Positions 17,080 through 27,351 of a DNA stretch of 61,963 nt are shown here, in pieces. The position numbers and the translations under genes were made by a program. Below the pieces are notes generated by a model that searched no databases, was not told the origin of the DNA, and saw only the letters and a program-made list of their open reading frames with translations. This stretch comes from Deltaproteobacteria bacterium (GTDB lineage: Bacteria; Desulfobacterota; Syntrophobacteria; Syntrophobacterales; Syntrophobacteraceae), in contig JAKAJS010000205.1 in NCBI GenBank assembly GCA_021813685.1, positions 1 to 61,963 of the forward strand, given 5' to 3'. Every line of letters starts with the position of its first letter. Position 1 is the first letter of the stretch.

Positions 17080-17817
17080 CTACGGGGTTGCGGCGCTGTT
17101 CGTAAGGCTTGCCCCGACGCTCGGATCTTCCGGCTTCCAGATGAAATCGAAAAGATATTTGTAGAGGACGTGGGCTTGCCGCTCAGTCAGGCGCGAAGGC
17201 CCAAAGGCAGGCATGGGAGGCTTGGGGTGACGGACCCATTGGATAAAGCGGGGAAAGTTTTTCAATTTGCCCGACCAGCGCAACTGCAGGTCGGGGGCTA
17301 TGAGGTTTCCACCGTCCGGATGACAGCCATAGCAATCGTTTATGAAAAGAATCACCCCTGGATGAAATTGTTCCGGGAGAGCGTCGATTCTTGCGCTGTA
17401 CGTCAGTTTGTCGCCAAACCATCCAAGACCCGCAACGCAGAAAAAGCAAAGCGCGTAGACAACCAGGACGGCAGCATTCGGCAGTCTCCTCCCCTGCCCG
17501 AGGATTGCAGCCAGGAGTAGCAGGCCGACGAGAATGCCGGCCACTATGAGCTTCATTTTGATGGGATGGAGCCAACCGCCCGAATAATAGTGCTGCCAAT
17601 CCATGAAGCCAAAAAGCATGGTGAACAACGCGAAAATCAGTGCGAGAATGACGCAGGCGCGGGCAGTCCACGTCAGTTTCTCGGAATGAAAAAACCGGGC
17701 GACCAATCCGAAGATAAGAGCGCCCGTTACGAGGCCCATCGGGACATGCGTGAGAGGAGGATGTATCGGGCCGGGGTAGCCGAGGGAGGTAAGAAATTGA
17801 TAGAGAGTGCTCAGCAT
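17080..17817 (-). CDS. Membrane-anchored c-type cytochrome with DUF2231-like domain
   Basis: 245 residues. The N-terminal half has four hydrophobic helices (residues about 20-150) with paired histidines (PIHPPLTHVPMG), like the DUF2231 membrane domain. The C-terminal half is exported and carries one heme motif CYGCH and a candidate ligand methionine in PPMPAFG. It resembles membrane-bound cytochrome subunits that pass electrons between the quinone pool and periplasmic carriers. Convergent with the soluble monoheme cytochrome. Confidence 0.75.
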   Translation of the reverse strand: MLSTLYQFLTSLGYPGPIHPPLTHVPMGLVTGALIFGLVARFFHSEKLTWTARACVILALIFALFTMLFGFMDWQHYYSGGWLHPIKMKLIVAGILVGLLLLAAILGQGRRLPNAAVLVVYALCFFCVAGLGWFGDKLTYSARIDALPEQFHPGVILFINDCYGCHPDGGNLIAPDLQLRWSGKLKNFPRFIQWVRHPKPPMPAFGPSRLTERQAHVLYKYLFDFIWKPEDPSVGASLTNSAATP

Positions 17818-17852
17818 GCCGTCTCCCCCAATGTGGTTATCCAGGAAAGGCG

Positions 17853-19034
<1,182 letters not shown>

Positions 19035-20111
19035 TTAGAGGATCAGCATCGCATCGCCGTAGCTAAAGAAGCGGTAGCGTTCCCGGACGGCCTCCCGGTA
19101 GGCGGACAGAATCCGGTTTCGGCCGGCGAAGGCCGACACCAGCAGGACCAGGCTGGATTTGGGGATATGGAAGTTGGTGAGCAGGCAATCGACGACACCG
19201 AATCGGTAGCCCGGATAGATGAAGTGATCGCACAGACCGCAAAAAGGAACAACCTCGCCCTGTTTTTCAAAGACCCACTCGAGGGTGCGAACCACAGTCG
19301 TTCCGACCGCTACGACCCGTCTACGCTCCCGTTTTGCCCTGTTGACCGCGTTAGCCGTCTTTTCGCCTATTTCAATATACTCGGAGTGCATCCGATGCTC
19401 GCGAAAATCGGCGCATCGGATGGGGGAAAAAGTGCCGTAGCCCACGTGCAGGGTGAGCGGGGCGATCTCTATTCCGGAGGTCTCGAGGTCGCGTAGAAGC
19501 GATTTTGTGAAATGGAGCCCGGCGGTTGGGGCTGCGACCGCGCCGGGATGTTTCGCATACTCGGTCTGATAGCAGCGCATGTCGCCCCGGGAGGGCTCGC
19601 CCTCCTCTCTTTCGATATAGGGCGGCAAGGGGGTGCGGCCGATTCGTTCGAGAAGGTCCACCAGGGGAGAACCGTTTGAGAAACGCACCTGCACCTTCCC
19701 CTCTACGGGAGCACTCAGTATCGCGGCGCAGATGCCCTCGGAGAACTCGACTGTCTGTCCGGGGCGAACGGGTTTGGAGGCCTTCGTGAGGCAGCAGTAG
19801 CCTTCTGTTTCCCCGAGTTCGGGCGACTTATAGGGGTCGAGCACCAGAAGCTCGATCTTTCCGCCTGTGTTTTTACGCCCGATCATCCGCGCGGGAACAA
19901 CGCGCGTATCGTTTACGACCAACAGGTCCCCCGGCCTCAGGTACTCCACGATTTTATCGAATCGGGAATGGAGGGTCGAACCCGCGGAGCGCTCCAGCAC
20001 CAGCAGGCGGGACCTCTCCCGTGAAGAGGCCGGATGCTGAGCGATCAGCTCGGGCGGCAGCTCGTAGTCATAATCCTCGATCCTGAACGATGTTTCTTTT
20101 CCGTCGGTCAT
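19035..20111 (-). CDS. queA: S-adenosylmethionine:tRNA ribosyltransferase-isomerase
   Basis: 358 residues. RIEDYDYELPPELIAQHP is the typical QueA N-terminus, and VVNDTRVVPARM and TAGLHFT are conserved family segments. It converts preQ1 in tRNA to epoxyqueuosine, the step after tgt. The start is MTDGKETSF at 20111; the open frame continues for about 108 codons upstream but that part crosses an octamer palindrome and shows no QueA homology. AGGTGG lies very close to the ATG. Co-transcribed with tgt. Confidence 0.93.
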   Translation of the reverse strand: MTDGKETSFRIEDYDYELPPELIAQHPASSRERSRLLVLERSAGSTLHSRFDKIVEYLRPGDLLVVNDTRVVPARMIGRKNTGGKIELLVLDPYKSPELGETEGYCCLTKASKPVRPGQTVEFSEGICAAILSAPVEGKVQVRFSNGSPLVDLLERIGRTPLPPYIEREEGEPSRGDMRCYQTEYAKHPGAVAAPTAGLHFTKSLLRDLETSGIEIAPLTLHVGYGTFSPIRCADFREHRMHSEYIEIGEKTANAVNRAKRERRRVVAVGTTVVRTLEWVFEKQGEVVPFCGLCDHFIYPGYRFGVVDCLLTNFHIPKSSLVLLVSAFAGRNRILSAYREAVRERYRFFSYGDAMLIL

Positions 20112-20140
20112 ATCCACCTGATGCACTTTTGACCATGGGT

Positions 20141-20210
20141 TCACGCGAAGACGCGAAGGCGCGAAGGATTTCTTTTTTTCCTTCTTCGCGGCTTCGCGGC
20201 TTCGCGTGAG
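20141..20210. repeat. 8-bp repeat palindrome upstream of queA
   Basis: Left arm CGCGAAGA, CGCGAAGG, CGCGAAGG from about 20144; right arm CTTCGCGG, CTTCGCGG, CTTCGCGT ending about 20208; spacer T-rich. The arms are complementary and form a strong stem 30 bp before the queA start. The design matches the stop-anchored 7-bp arrays elsewhere in the window, except that the unit is 8 bases and no stop codon is at its edge. Another half-unit lies at about 20300-20315. Confidence 0.7.
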
Positions 20211-20328
20211 AAACCCCTCCCGCAAATCCTCCTGCGCCATGGCTCTCAAAACACCTTGGACAGGATTATAGGATTTACAGGCTCTCCTCTTTGCCTTTTT
20301 GCGGCTTCGCGTGACCAAAGAAATAAGT

Positions 20329-20982
20329 TTAGCTTTGGTAATCTTTTCTTGCAAGCTCGGCGTTGAAGAGCGCGTAGAAATTCCTGTGTTCCTTGAGGGA
20401 GCGGGCGAAAAGTACTTTTGCCTTCGCCAGATCATTTACGTTCAAGATGAGATTGACCCCGATTTTGAAGGCCAGTTTTGCATCCATCGTGGTTTTCTCT
20501 CTGCTGAGGAGACAGAGGAAGAATTGCCTTCTAAGGTGCATGGGGAGCAGTTTGATGTGGTGAAGCACCAGGTTATCCGACTCTTTTTCCGCATGAAAGA
20601 CCTCATCGAGTACAATGAGATGGTACCGGTTGTGATGCAGCTTTCCCAACGCAAAGGCCGGGCGCATGGCATGGACGACCCAGTAGTCGAGTTCCTGGAG
20701 CGCTTGCGTTATCTTTTCCCCGCGTTTAACATTAGTGTCGCAAAGAAGAGCGGTCTTGACGCCTTCATCGACCATATCGATTTCATTTTCGAAATCAAGA
20801 CCCGAATCCGGCTGCTCTTTTGCGGCGAGGCAGAAAGCCTCGCTCCCGGCGGATACCGATTTTGCGGCAATTTCCAGGGGAGAGCCGCACCGTGGGCAGG
20901 AAATGGTGAAGGACTTGCCTTCCGGTATTTTATCCTCCGGAATATTGAACTCTACCCGACACTCTTTGCATTGAATTTTCAC
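20329..20982 (-). CDS. Zinc-ribbon protein with receiver-like domain
   Basis: 217 residues from GTG 20982, chosen because GGAG lies 7 bases upstream. The N-terminus is an MJ0042-type zinc ribbon (CKEC and CPRC, residues about 5-30). After a linker, residues about 75-217 look like a degenerate response-regulator receiver: a beta strand TALLCDTN, a later strand HLIVLDEV, and alternating helices. The usual phosphorylation aspartate is not clear, so signalling by phosphorylation is doubtful. Proteins of this design are common in Desulfobacterota; the role is unknown. Confidence 0.65.
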   Translation of the reverse strand: MKIQCKECRVEFNIPEDKIPEGKSFTISCPRCGSPLEIAAKSVSAGSEAFCLAAKEQPDSGLDFENEIDMVDEGVKTALLCDTNVKRGEKITQALQELDYWVVHAMRPAFALGKLHHNRYHLIVLDEVFHAEKESDNLVLHHIKLLPMHLRRQFFLCLLSREKTTMDAKLAFKIGVNLILNVNDLAKAKVLFARSLKEHRNFYALFNAELARKDYQS

Positions 20983-21137
20983 TGTCGATCTCCAGTCATC
21001 CAGGTATCTATTCCCGACGCTACGCTTTTGGGCTATAAGTGAATCGGCAGAATACGGCAATCGGACCATTGAAATTTGCAATTTTCAGGCCTTAGAGGAC
21101 CAACTTTCGAGTCAGAGAAGAAAGCAAAGGAAGCGAT

Positions 21138-21941
21138 ATGGATTTCCTGGAACCCGATGCATTTTTCGAACTAGCTGCATTCGAACACCGCGATCTTTTC
21201 GCCGGCTGCAAATATGTGTGGGATGCTCTGAGCAAGATTTCCGGCCACCTGGAGGAGCACTTGGGGGCCAATGTGGCTGAGGTGGGCTGTTTCAAGCGGC
21301 CTTTGCCTGCAACGGTTGTGCTGTGGCATGGAAAAACCCTTACGCAGGGCTTTGAGATCCTCGGCGGAGACACGCGCAAGGGGCAGTTCAGTGTAATAAT
21401 CGAAGGTGAGGAAAGAACCGATGCGGCGGTGTTATGGGAAGGAAGCATTCTGTGGGACGATGCAATCCACATCGGTGCGGGGGCGGTTTTCGAACCCGGG
21501 GCCCTGGTGAAAGGGCCGACCATAATCGGGCCCAATACCGAAGTGCGCCAGGGCGCGTACGTGAGGGGAAAGTGTATTGTGGGCGCCCGCTGCATTGTGG
21601 GCCACACCACGGAAATCAAATCGAGCGTCATGCTGGACGGGGCCAAGGCGGGTCACTTTGCCTATATCGGGGACAGCGTCATCGGCAATGAAGCCAACCT
21701 GGGGGCGGGAACCAAACTTGCGAACCTCAAAATACGGGAGCAGACCATCCGCGTGATGGCCCACGGCACGCGGATCCTCACAAACCTGCGCAAGTTCGGG
21801 GCAATTTTTGGCGATCACGTGGAAACGGGGTGCAATTCGGTAACCAACCCGGGAACGGTTCTGGGCAAAAGCTGCCAGGTGTTCCCTTTGACCTCGGTTC
21901 GCGCCGGGTACTATGAACCAAATTCCGTCATCAGAGGATAG
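21138..21941 (+). CDS. Left-handed beta-helix (hexapeptide) nucleotidyl/acyltransferase-like protein
   Basis: 267 residues. The middle and C-terminal parts are hexapeptide-repeat left-handed beta helix (GAGAVFEPGALVKGPTIIGP, then VRQGAYVRGKCIVG), closest to the C-terminal helix of GlmU and glucose-1-phosphate thymidylyltransferase-like proteins. No nucleotidyltransferase domain precedes it. Likely a sugar-nucleotide or acyltransferase-like accessory protein; the substrate is unknown. Its last 29 bases overlap the start of the downstream methyltransferase-like gene. Confidence 0.7.
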   Translation: MDFLEPDAFFELAAFEHRDLFAGCKYVWDALSKISGHLEEHLGANVAEVGCFKRPLPATVVLWHGKTLTQGFEILGGDTRKGQFSVIIEGEERTDAAVLWEGSILWDDAIHIGAGAVFEPGALVKGPTIIGPNTEVRQGAYVRGKCIVGARCIVGHTTEIKSSVMLDGAKAGHFAYIGDSVIGNEANLGAGTKLANLKIREQTIRVMAHGTRILTNLRKFGAIFGDHVETGCNSVTNPGTVLGKSCQVFPLTSVRAGYYEPNSVIRG

Positions 21942-22473
21942 ACGCGGAGGGGACGCGGCAGCCGGGGTGATCGACTATTTCCGGAAGCGCGCGGAGGGCT
22001 GCGGCGAAGAGCGCCCCTATCGGCGTACCGCCTCCGGCGCCTGGGCGGCATCGCGGCCGGAATATCTTTTCGATTTCTTTAAAGAGGCGAACCTCTCCGG
22101 GTTTCGCCTCTTTGTGGATCTTGGGAGCGGCGACGGAGTCGCTGCCTGCGTTGCGGGCCTGTTTACCAGGGCGATCGGCATCGAATCCGATCGGTTGCTG
22201 GCCTCTCACGCGCAGCGCGCCGTACGCGCCCTGCAGCTTTCCGGGCGCGTTGAATTTCTTTGCGCCAACTTTCTCACCCAGAACATTCAAAAAGCAGACT
22301 GTCTCTACATCTATCCCGATAAACCGTTGGAAGGCCTGGAAACTGTCCTGGAGGGCTGGGGGGGAACTCTTCTGGTCTATGGACCCCACTTCCCGCCGAA
22401 GCGGTTTCTTTTGCAAAAAAAGCTCCGGCGGGACCTGGAAACGCTATCTCTTTATTCACGGGGCCTGGAATAA
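21913..22473 (+). CDS. Class I SAM-dependent methyltransferase-like protein
   Basis: 186 residues. FVDLGSGDGVAACVAG is motif I of Rossmann-fold methyltransferases, followed by an acidic strand end (IGIES) and VEFLCANFL. The fold looks complete but the substrate cannot be judged; similar short proteins methylate unknown small molecules or proteins. It overlaps the preceding beta-helix gene by 29 bp, implying translational coupling, and its 3' end overlaps the convergent DHS-like gene by 18 bp. Confidence 0.7.
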   Translation: MNQIPSSEDRRGGDAAAGVIDYFRKRAEGCGEERPYRRTASGAWAASRPEYLFDFFKEANLSGFRLFVDLGSGDGVAACVAGLFTRAIGIESDRLLASHAQRAVRALQLSGRVEFLCANFLTQNIQKADCLYIYPDKPLEGLETVLEGWGGTLLVYGPHFPPKRFLLQKKLRRDLETLSLYSRGLE

Positions 22474-23478
22474 ATCGGCCAGATTGCGTCGAGCCCTGTT
22501 CTTCCAGTTGCCGCGGTGGTAGGCATACCCTGCAAGAAGAGGGACCGCGATGGTGCCTTCGCAAAAGACCATCTGGTCGCTTCCCGATTCGACCTTGCCC
22601 CAGGACCTCGCCTCTTTCAGCGTGGAACTCGAACAGGCGCCGTCTCGCACATCGGCGACGGTGATCTGGACGGCGTACTTGTGCATGGGAACTTCTCTGC
22701 CCAGCACTTCGGCACAAATCACGACATCCTGAATGAAATTTTTGGGAACCCCGCCCCCGATGATCAGAAGACCGGTTTCGGAGGAGTTGATCTTGACGTG
22801 CGTAAGCTCCCGGAAATCCTTTACCGAATCGATCGAGACATGTTCGGTGGGCCTTTCCGTCTGGTGCTGAACAAGGCCAAAGCCCGCGCTCGAGTCGGAA
22901 AAGGCCGGACAGAAGATGGGGACCTTGTTTTCGTAGGCGCACTGGATGAGCGAATTTTTCTTTTTCGCGTTGGAAACCAAGTATTTGCCCATCTCGGCAA
23001 TGAACTGGCGGGAGGAATAGGCACCCGGCTGGAGCGTATCGGCAATCTTTTTGACCGTCGAATCGCATTCCTGCAGTTCGTTTTCATCGATGAAGGTATC
23101 GTAGATTCTATCCACGTACGCATTTCGCAGAACGGTGTCGTCGATGTGCGTACCGCCCTTGTAGTGCCTGAAGCCAAGTGCCTCGAAAAAGTCCATATCG
23201 ACGATGCTCGCCCCGGTCGACACCACGGCATCGACCATGTTGTACCGGATGAGATCGCTATAGACGGCCATGCAGCCTGCAGCGCTCGTGCTGCCGGCAA
23301 GGGAGAGCACGATGGTGCACCCCGGGTCGCTCACCATGCGGTCGAAAATCATCGCGGCCGAGGCCAGCTCGCGCGCGCTGAAAGACATCCTGCTCATCGA
23401 TTCGATGAGCCCGGTCGGGTCAAAACCTGTTATATCAATGTGTTCAATGGGTTCTCTCAGAAGGTCTTTTTTGAGCAT
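22456..23478 (-). CDS. Deoxyhypusine synthase-like protein
   Basis: 340 residues with the deoxyhypusine synthase fold: VLSLAGSTSAAGCMAVYSDL (NAD site), GGTHIDDTVLRN, and SWGKV near the C-terminus, which keeps the lysine that forms the enzyme-spermidine intermediate in eukaryotic DHS. Bacteria lack eIF5A, and DHS homologues with this site act as homospermidine synthases in some lineages, so polyamine synthesis is the most probable role. The start at 23478 is an ATG; the frame upstream begins with a TTG and is not supported. Convergent overlap with the methyltransferase gene. Confidence 0.82.
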   Translation of the reverse strand: MLKKDLLREPIEHIDITGFDPTGLIESMSRMSFSARELASAAMIFDRMVSDPGCTIVLSLAGSTSAAGCMAVYSDLIRYNMVDAVVSTGASIVDMDFFEALGFRHYKGGTHIDDTVLRNAYVDRIYDTFIDENELQECDSTVKKIADTLQPGAYSSRQFIAEMGKYLVSNAKKKNSLIQCAYENKVPIFCPAFSDSSAGFGLVQHQTERPTEHVSIDSVKDFRELTHVKINSSETGLLIIGGGVPKNFIQDVVICAEVLGREVPMHKYAVQITVADVRDGACSSSTLKEARSWGKVESGSDQMVFCEGTIAVPLLAGYAYHRGNWKNRARRNLADLFQAP

Positions 23479-23630
23479 CGATTTGCAACGCTCCTTTCGC
23501 CTTTTCAAATAGGGTAATCTCTGCGATCGAGATTTACGGATTTAGGTATCCGGGTTCGGGAACTTTTAGTGTAGATTTCCGGAAAGTCAAGTCGAATTTC
23601 GGGCGCACACGGGGGAAAGTTTCCCGCGCC

Positions 23631-23684
23631 AACTGAGCCGCGTAGCGGCGTGGGGGTGCAGGGGGCGAAAGCCCCCGCGCTTTT
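23631..23684 (+). repeat. 54-bp dispersed repeat, copy 2
   Basis: Identical over 54 bases to 11174-11227: AACTGAGCCGCGTAGCGGCG, then a GGGGGC-GAAA-GCCCCC hairpin and a short T run. Here it lies in the spacer between the divergent side of the DHS-like gene and the end of the DUF1848 gene, in plus orientation, so its hairpin points away from the DUF1848 gene. Confidence 0.75.
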
Positions 23685-23691
23685 GCGTTTC

Positions 23692-24603
23692 TTACTTCAA
23701 ATTCTCCTGCCCTATTTTACCGCCCGGCAGCAGGCTGGGCGAGTCGGGATCGTGGCGCGCATGGTTGGCCCTGGCACGCTCGTAGTTTGATGTCGCATAG
23801 CAGTAGCTGCAGCCGAAAAGGCAGGTGTCATACATGCCGATGTCTCTACTGGCGGCGCATCCGCACTCTTTTCTCTGGTAGGGGTCCTTTGCGGCCTTTG
23901 GCTCGATGCCGAAAAGCCTTGCGAGGAGTTCCGAATCGATGCAGCGGGAGGGGTGTATGTCGTAGGCGCTAAAATCGTGTTCCGAGGCGCACGAAAAGAG
24001 CTGAATCCGGTTTTCACGCGCAATTTGCGACATGTGGCCAAGAAGTGCGGAGATCTGTGGACTATTGCAATCGACCGGATCACCGCTTCCGGCTGCGGCC
24101 GCCTCCATGCGCAGACGAGCCTTTCGATACGGTCTAACGAAGCTGATGATACAGCGGGAGGCGGCCCCGCGGAGCTCGCTTGCCAGTTCGCGGAAATTTC
24201 TCTCATGAAACCCCACCCCGGTAAGCTCGCTCAGCACTATGGGGTCGTAGCGCCAAATGGTCCTTTCGGGGCCGAGGCGGGCCGAAAGCTTTTGAAAAGT
24301 CTCCATCGACCGCTCCCGCGGAGGGGTCCCGGGGTCTATTGCCCGGGGATAGCCAACGAGGGTGAAAAGAAAGTAGTAGCGCAAGCCGCAATCGTCGAGT
24401 TCCTGAAGGTATTCGAAGAGCGGAGCCGGGTTGCGGCTCCAGAAAACGAGGGCCTCGACCTCCGGGGGAGAAAGCGAAACCCGGGAAACCTGGTTCAGGT
24501 TGAAGGGGTTGGGAACCAGACACCACCCTGCACGCACCCGGTTCATGAACCATTTCGAATAAAAGGCGGCAATATCGGTCCGCCGGCTTGCACTCACTAT
24601 CAT
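23692..24603 (-). CDS. DUF1848 family protein
   Basis: 303 residues starting MIVSASRRTDIAAFYSKWF, the family signature. A C-terminal CxxxxxxxD...C pattern (CGCAASRDIGMYDTCLFGC) could bind an Fe-S cluster. Members are widespread in anaerobes and have no established function; a distant radical-SAM-like fold has been suggested from the cysteines, which is inference only. The gene stands alone, preceded on its downstream side by the 54-bp repeat. Confidence 0.8.
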   Translation of the reverse strand: MIVSASRRTDIAAFYSKWFMNRVRAGWCLVPNPFNLNQVSRVSLSPPEVEALVFWSRNPAPLFEYLQELDDCGLRYYFLFTLVGYPRAIDPGTPPRERSMETFQKLSARLGPERTIWRYDPIVLSELTGVGFHERNFRELASELRGAASRCIISFVRPYRKARLRMEAAAAGSGDPVDCNSPQISALLGHMSQIARENRIQLFSCASEHDFSAYDIHPSRCIDSELLARLFGIEPKAAKDPYQRKECGCAASRDIGMYDTCLFGCSYCYATSNYERARANHARHDPDSPSLLPGGKIGQENLK

Positions 24604-24852
24604 TTTAGGCTATCCGTACAGGGTGAAATTGGCGGCTTTTGACGTTGCTGCCGTTATTCCTATTATAGCCGGCGGATAGCAAAAAGAGAATTTTCCGTAA
24701 AGCTCTCACTCCGCAGGAATTGCGGCAATATTGACTTATATGTGCAAAAGATTACATCCAGATAAGGATCCAACGGGGGCAGCCGCAGGGCTGTAAGAGA
24801 CAATATTAAGAATACGGGAAGCCTTCAGGCTCCCGCATGCGGGGAGATATCG

Positions 24853-26049
24853 ATGGAAAGCGGCCAAAAAAAGACGTCCGAGCTTCGCAAAACCACCCGG
24901 GCCATCCATGCCGGGCTGGAACACTCCATTTACGGGGAGGTTTCGGTGCCCATATTTCAAAGCTCGACGTTCGCTTTTCCGAGCGCGGAAGACGGGGCGG
25001 CCCGATTTTCCGGAAAACAGGCCGGCTACGTCTACAGCAGGCTGGACAATCCAACAGTGAGGGCTCTCGAGGAAAGTGTTGCGAACCTCGAGGGAGGCTT
25101 TGCCGGAGTGGCTGCGGCAAGCGGCATGGCGGCCGTAAGCTCGGTCTATTTATCCTTTCTCAGCCGGGGAGACCACGTCGTTGCAACAAGCTGCCTCTAC
25201 GGCTCTTCCCGAACGGTTCTGGAAAGCGAACTCAGCCGCTATGGGGTGGAGGCGACCTTCGTGGACAGCTCGGAGCTATCGAACATCGAAGAGGCCATGC
25301 GCGCCGAAACGAAGATGCTTTTTGTCGAAACCCCCATGAACCCAAGCCTCCGACTGACCGATCTAGCGGGGGCGGCGGCGATAGCCAAAAAACACGGGGC
25401 TCTTCTGGCAGTAGACAATACGTTTTCCAGCCCCTACCTCCAGAGGCCGATCGAACTGGGTGCGCATATCGTTATCCACAGCCTGACCAAGTTTATAAAC
25501 GGCCATGCCGATGTGATCGGGGGAATGGTAGTAACGGCGGATAAAGAGCACTACGAGCGGGTAAAGAAGGTGGCGATCCTTTTCGGGACCACGATGGACC
25601 CGCACCAGGCATGGCTTATCCTTCGCGGGATGCGTACTCTGGGGCTAAGGATCGAAAGGGCGCAGGAAAACGCCATGAAGCTCGCACAGTTTCTCCAATC
25701 CCACCCCGAGGTAACCTGGGTGAGCTATCCGGGTCTGCCCGACCATCCGCAGCATGAACTGGCCAAACGCCAAATGGAGGGCTTCGGGGCCATGATTTCT
25801 TTCGGGGTAAAAGGCGGGTTGGAAGGCGGAATAAAGCTGATGAACAGCGTCCGGCTGATTACTCTTGCCGTATCGCTCGGGGGAGTCGAATCGCTCGTGG
25901 AACACCCCGCCTCGATGACGCATGCGGCCATCGCACCGGCAAAAAGGCTCGAGGCGGGAATTTCCGATGACCTGGTGCGGTTTTCGGTGGGATGCGAGGA
26001 CTTCGAAGACCTGAAAAACGATCTGGACCGGGCGCTGAGGGCGAAATAA
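24853..26049 (+). CDS. PLP-dependent trans-sulfuration enzyme (methionine or cystathionine gamma-lyase family)
   Basis: 398 residues, Cys/Met metabolism PLP-dependent fold type I. HSLTKFINGHADVIGG contains the PLP lysine (Lys213); YSRLDNPTVRALE (residues 61-73) and ASGMAAVSS are typical. Members cleave methionine, cystathionine or homocysteine, or act as O-acetylhomoserine sulfhydrylase; the sequence alone does not decide. The ATG at 24853 has GGGGAG upstream. A hairpin (CGGGAAGCC...GGCTCCCG, about 24817-24837) lies just before the ribosome site and could be a weak attenuator. It stands alone before proB. Confidence 0.85.
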   Translation: MESGQKKTSELRKTTRAIHAGLEHSIYGEVSVPIFQSSTFAFPSAEDGAARFSGKQAGYVYSRLDNPTVRALEESVANLEGGFAGVAAASGMAAVSSVYLSFLSRGDHVVATSCLYGSSRTVLESELSRYGVEATFVDSSELSNIEEAMRAETKMLFVETPMNPSLRLTDLAGAAAIAKKHGALLAVDNTFSSPYLQRPIELGAHIVIHSLTKFINGHADVIGGMVVTADKEHYERVKKVAILFGTTMDPHQAWLILRGMRTLGLRIERAQENAMKLAQFLQSHPEVTWVSYPGLPDHPQHELAKRQMEGFGAMISFGVKGGLEGGIKLMNSVRLITLAVSLGGVESLVEHPASMTHAAIAPAKRLEAGISDDLVRFSVGCEDFEDLKNDLDRALRAK

Positions 26050-26170
26050 GACCCAGTCCTTCGAACTCATTGTAAAAACCACACGTTCGTACTATCATTA
26101 TCAGCTTTGAAATTTTGCCGTAAAAGGTTCCAATTCTTCGGGGGATGGGATCGGGGAAACGTTCTGGCCT

Positions 26171-27331
26171 ATGCATGAATCTTTGGAGAGAACCGAACTG
26201 TTCAACCGTTGCAGGCGGGTGCTGGTAAAGGTTGGCAGCGCCACCGTAACGGGTCCCAAGGGACTCGACCGAGCCACGATTCACCGGTTGAGCGACCAGA
26301 TCGCCGAGCTTCGCGCGCGCACGCCGCGCATCGATGTGCTCGTGGTCTCCTCGGGGGCGGTGGCCTCGGGGATGCACAAAATGGGTCTTTCGGAACGTCC
26401 GCGCTCGATTCCGCACAAGCAGGCGGTTGCCGCGGTGGGCCAGAGCGCGCTTATGGACGCCTGGGAGGCCGCCTTCGACAAGTACGACCTGCATGTGGCG
26501 CAGGTGCTCCTGACCGGCGAGGACCTGGCCAACAGACGCCGCTATCTCAATGCGCGAAACACTCTCGAAACGCTTCTTTCCTGGGGCATCACCCCCATCA
26601 TAAATGAAAACGACACCGTTGCGGTCGAAGGGATAAAATTTGGAGACAACGACAATCTCTCCGCGCTGATCGCGGGACTTGTGGGGGCCGAACTCGTCAT
26701 AAACCTCTCCGACATCGACGGTCTCTACGACTCCAACCCCAAGCGCAACCCCTCGGCAACTCTTATTCCCCTGGTTCCCCGCGTGGATCAGAAGATCCTG
26801 TCCTGTGCGGCTCCCGAACCGGGGGCTGTGGGAACGGGCGGAATGCTGAGCAAGGTAAATGCCGCGCGCAAGTGTCTGGCTTTGGGCATCCCGATGATCA
26901 TCGCCCCCGGGAGGAAAAGAGATGTTCTCCTGCGTCTTTTTGAGGGCGAAGAGCTTGGCACGCTGTTTGTCTCCCGGGAGCGGAGCTGGTCGGGCAAGAA
27001 GGTCTGGCTGGCCAATCTGCCCAAGCCCGCCGGAGAGATCACCCTCGATGAGGGGGCTGCTTCCGCCCTGATCGAGCGGGGCCGCTCGCTTCTGCCCATC
27101 GGGATACAGGAGGTCCGGGGAGTTTTCGGCGTCGGCGCTCCCGTGCGGTGCATCGACAGGAACGGCAATCTGATCGGTATCGGGCTTACGAATTACAAAT
27201 CCACCGAAATCGAAACCATAAAGGGCCGCCATAGCGACGAGATCGAAGGGTTGATCGGCTACAAGCATTCCGACGAAGTGATCAACAGGGACAATTTCGT
27301 ATTGACCAGCGAAGCCGCCCGGGGTCTATAG
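26171..27331 (+). CDS. proB: Glutamate 5-kinase
   Basis: 386 residues: amino-acid kinase domain ([15 protein letters not shown] near the N-terminus, [18 protein letters not shown] in the middle, [14 protein letters not shown]) followed by a C-terminal PUA domain (about residues 290-370), the full-length bacterial form. It phosphorylates glutamate in the first step of proline synthesis. proA follows 20 bp later on the same strand, then nadD and rsfS, a common bacterial gene order. Confidence 0.95.
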   Translation: MHESLERTELFNRCRRVLVKVGSATVTGPKGLDRATIHRLSDQIAELRARTPRIDVLVVSSGAVASGMHKMGLSERPRSIPHKQAVAAVGQSALMDAWEAAFDKYDLHVAQVLLTGEDLANRRRYLNARNTLETLLSWGITPIINENDTVAVEGIKFGDNDNLSALIAGLVGAELVINLSDIDGLYDSNPKRNPSATLIPLVPRVDQKILSCAAPEPGAVGTGGMLSKVNAARKCLALGIPMIIAPGRKRDVLLRLFEGEELGTLFVSRERSWSGKKVWLANLPKPAGEITLDEGAASALIERGRSLLPIGIQEVRGVFGVGAPVRCIDRNGNLIGIGLTNYKSTEIETIKGRHSDEIEGLIGYKHSDEVINRDNFVLTSEAARGL

Positions 27332-27351
27332 AATCCGAAAGGGAGGGACTT

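Noticed and set aside
20112-20435. N-terminal extension of the queA reading frame
   Set aside because: It crosses an octamer palindrome and encodes nothing like QueA; the family N-terminus begins near MTDGKETSF.
24720-24852. SAM riboswitch before the gamma-lyase gene
   Set aside because: No conserved SAM-I or SAM-II core could be matched; only a simple hairpin is visible.
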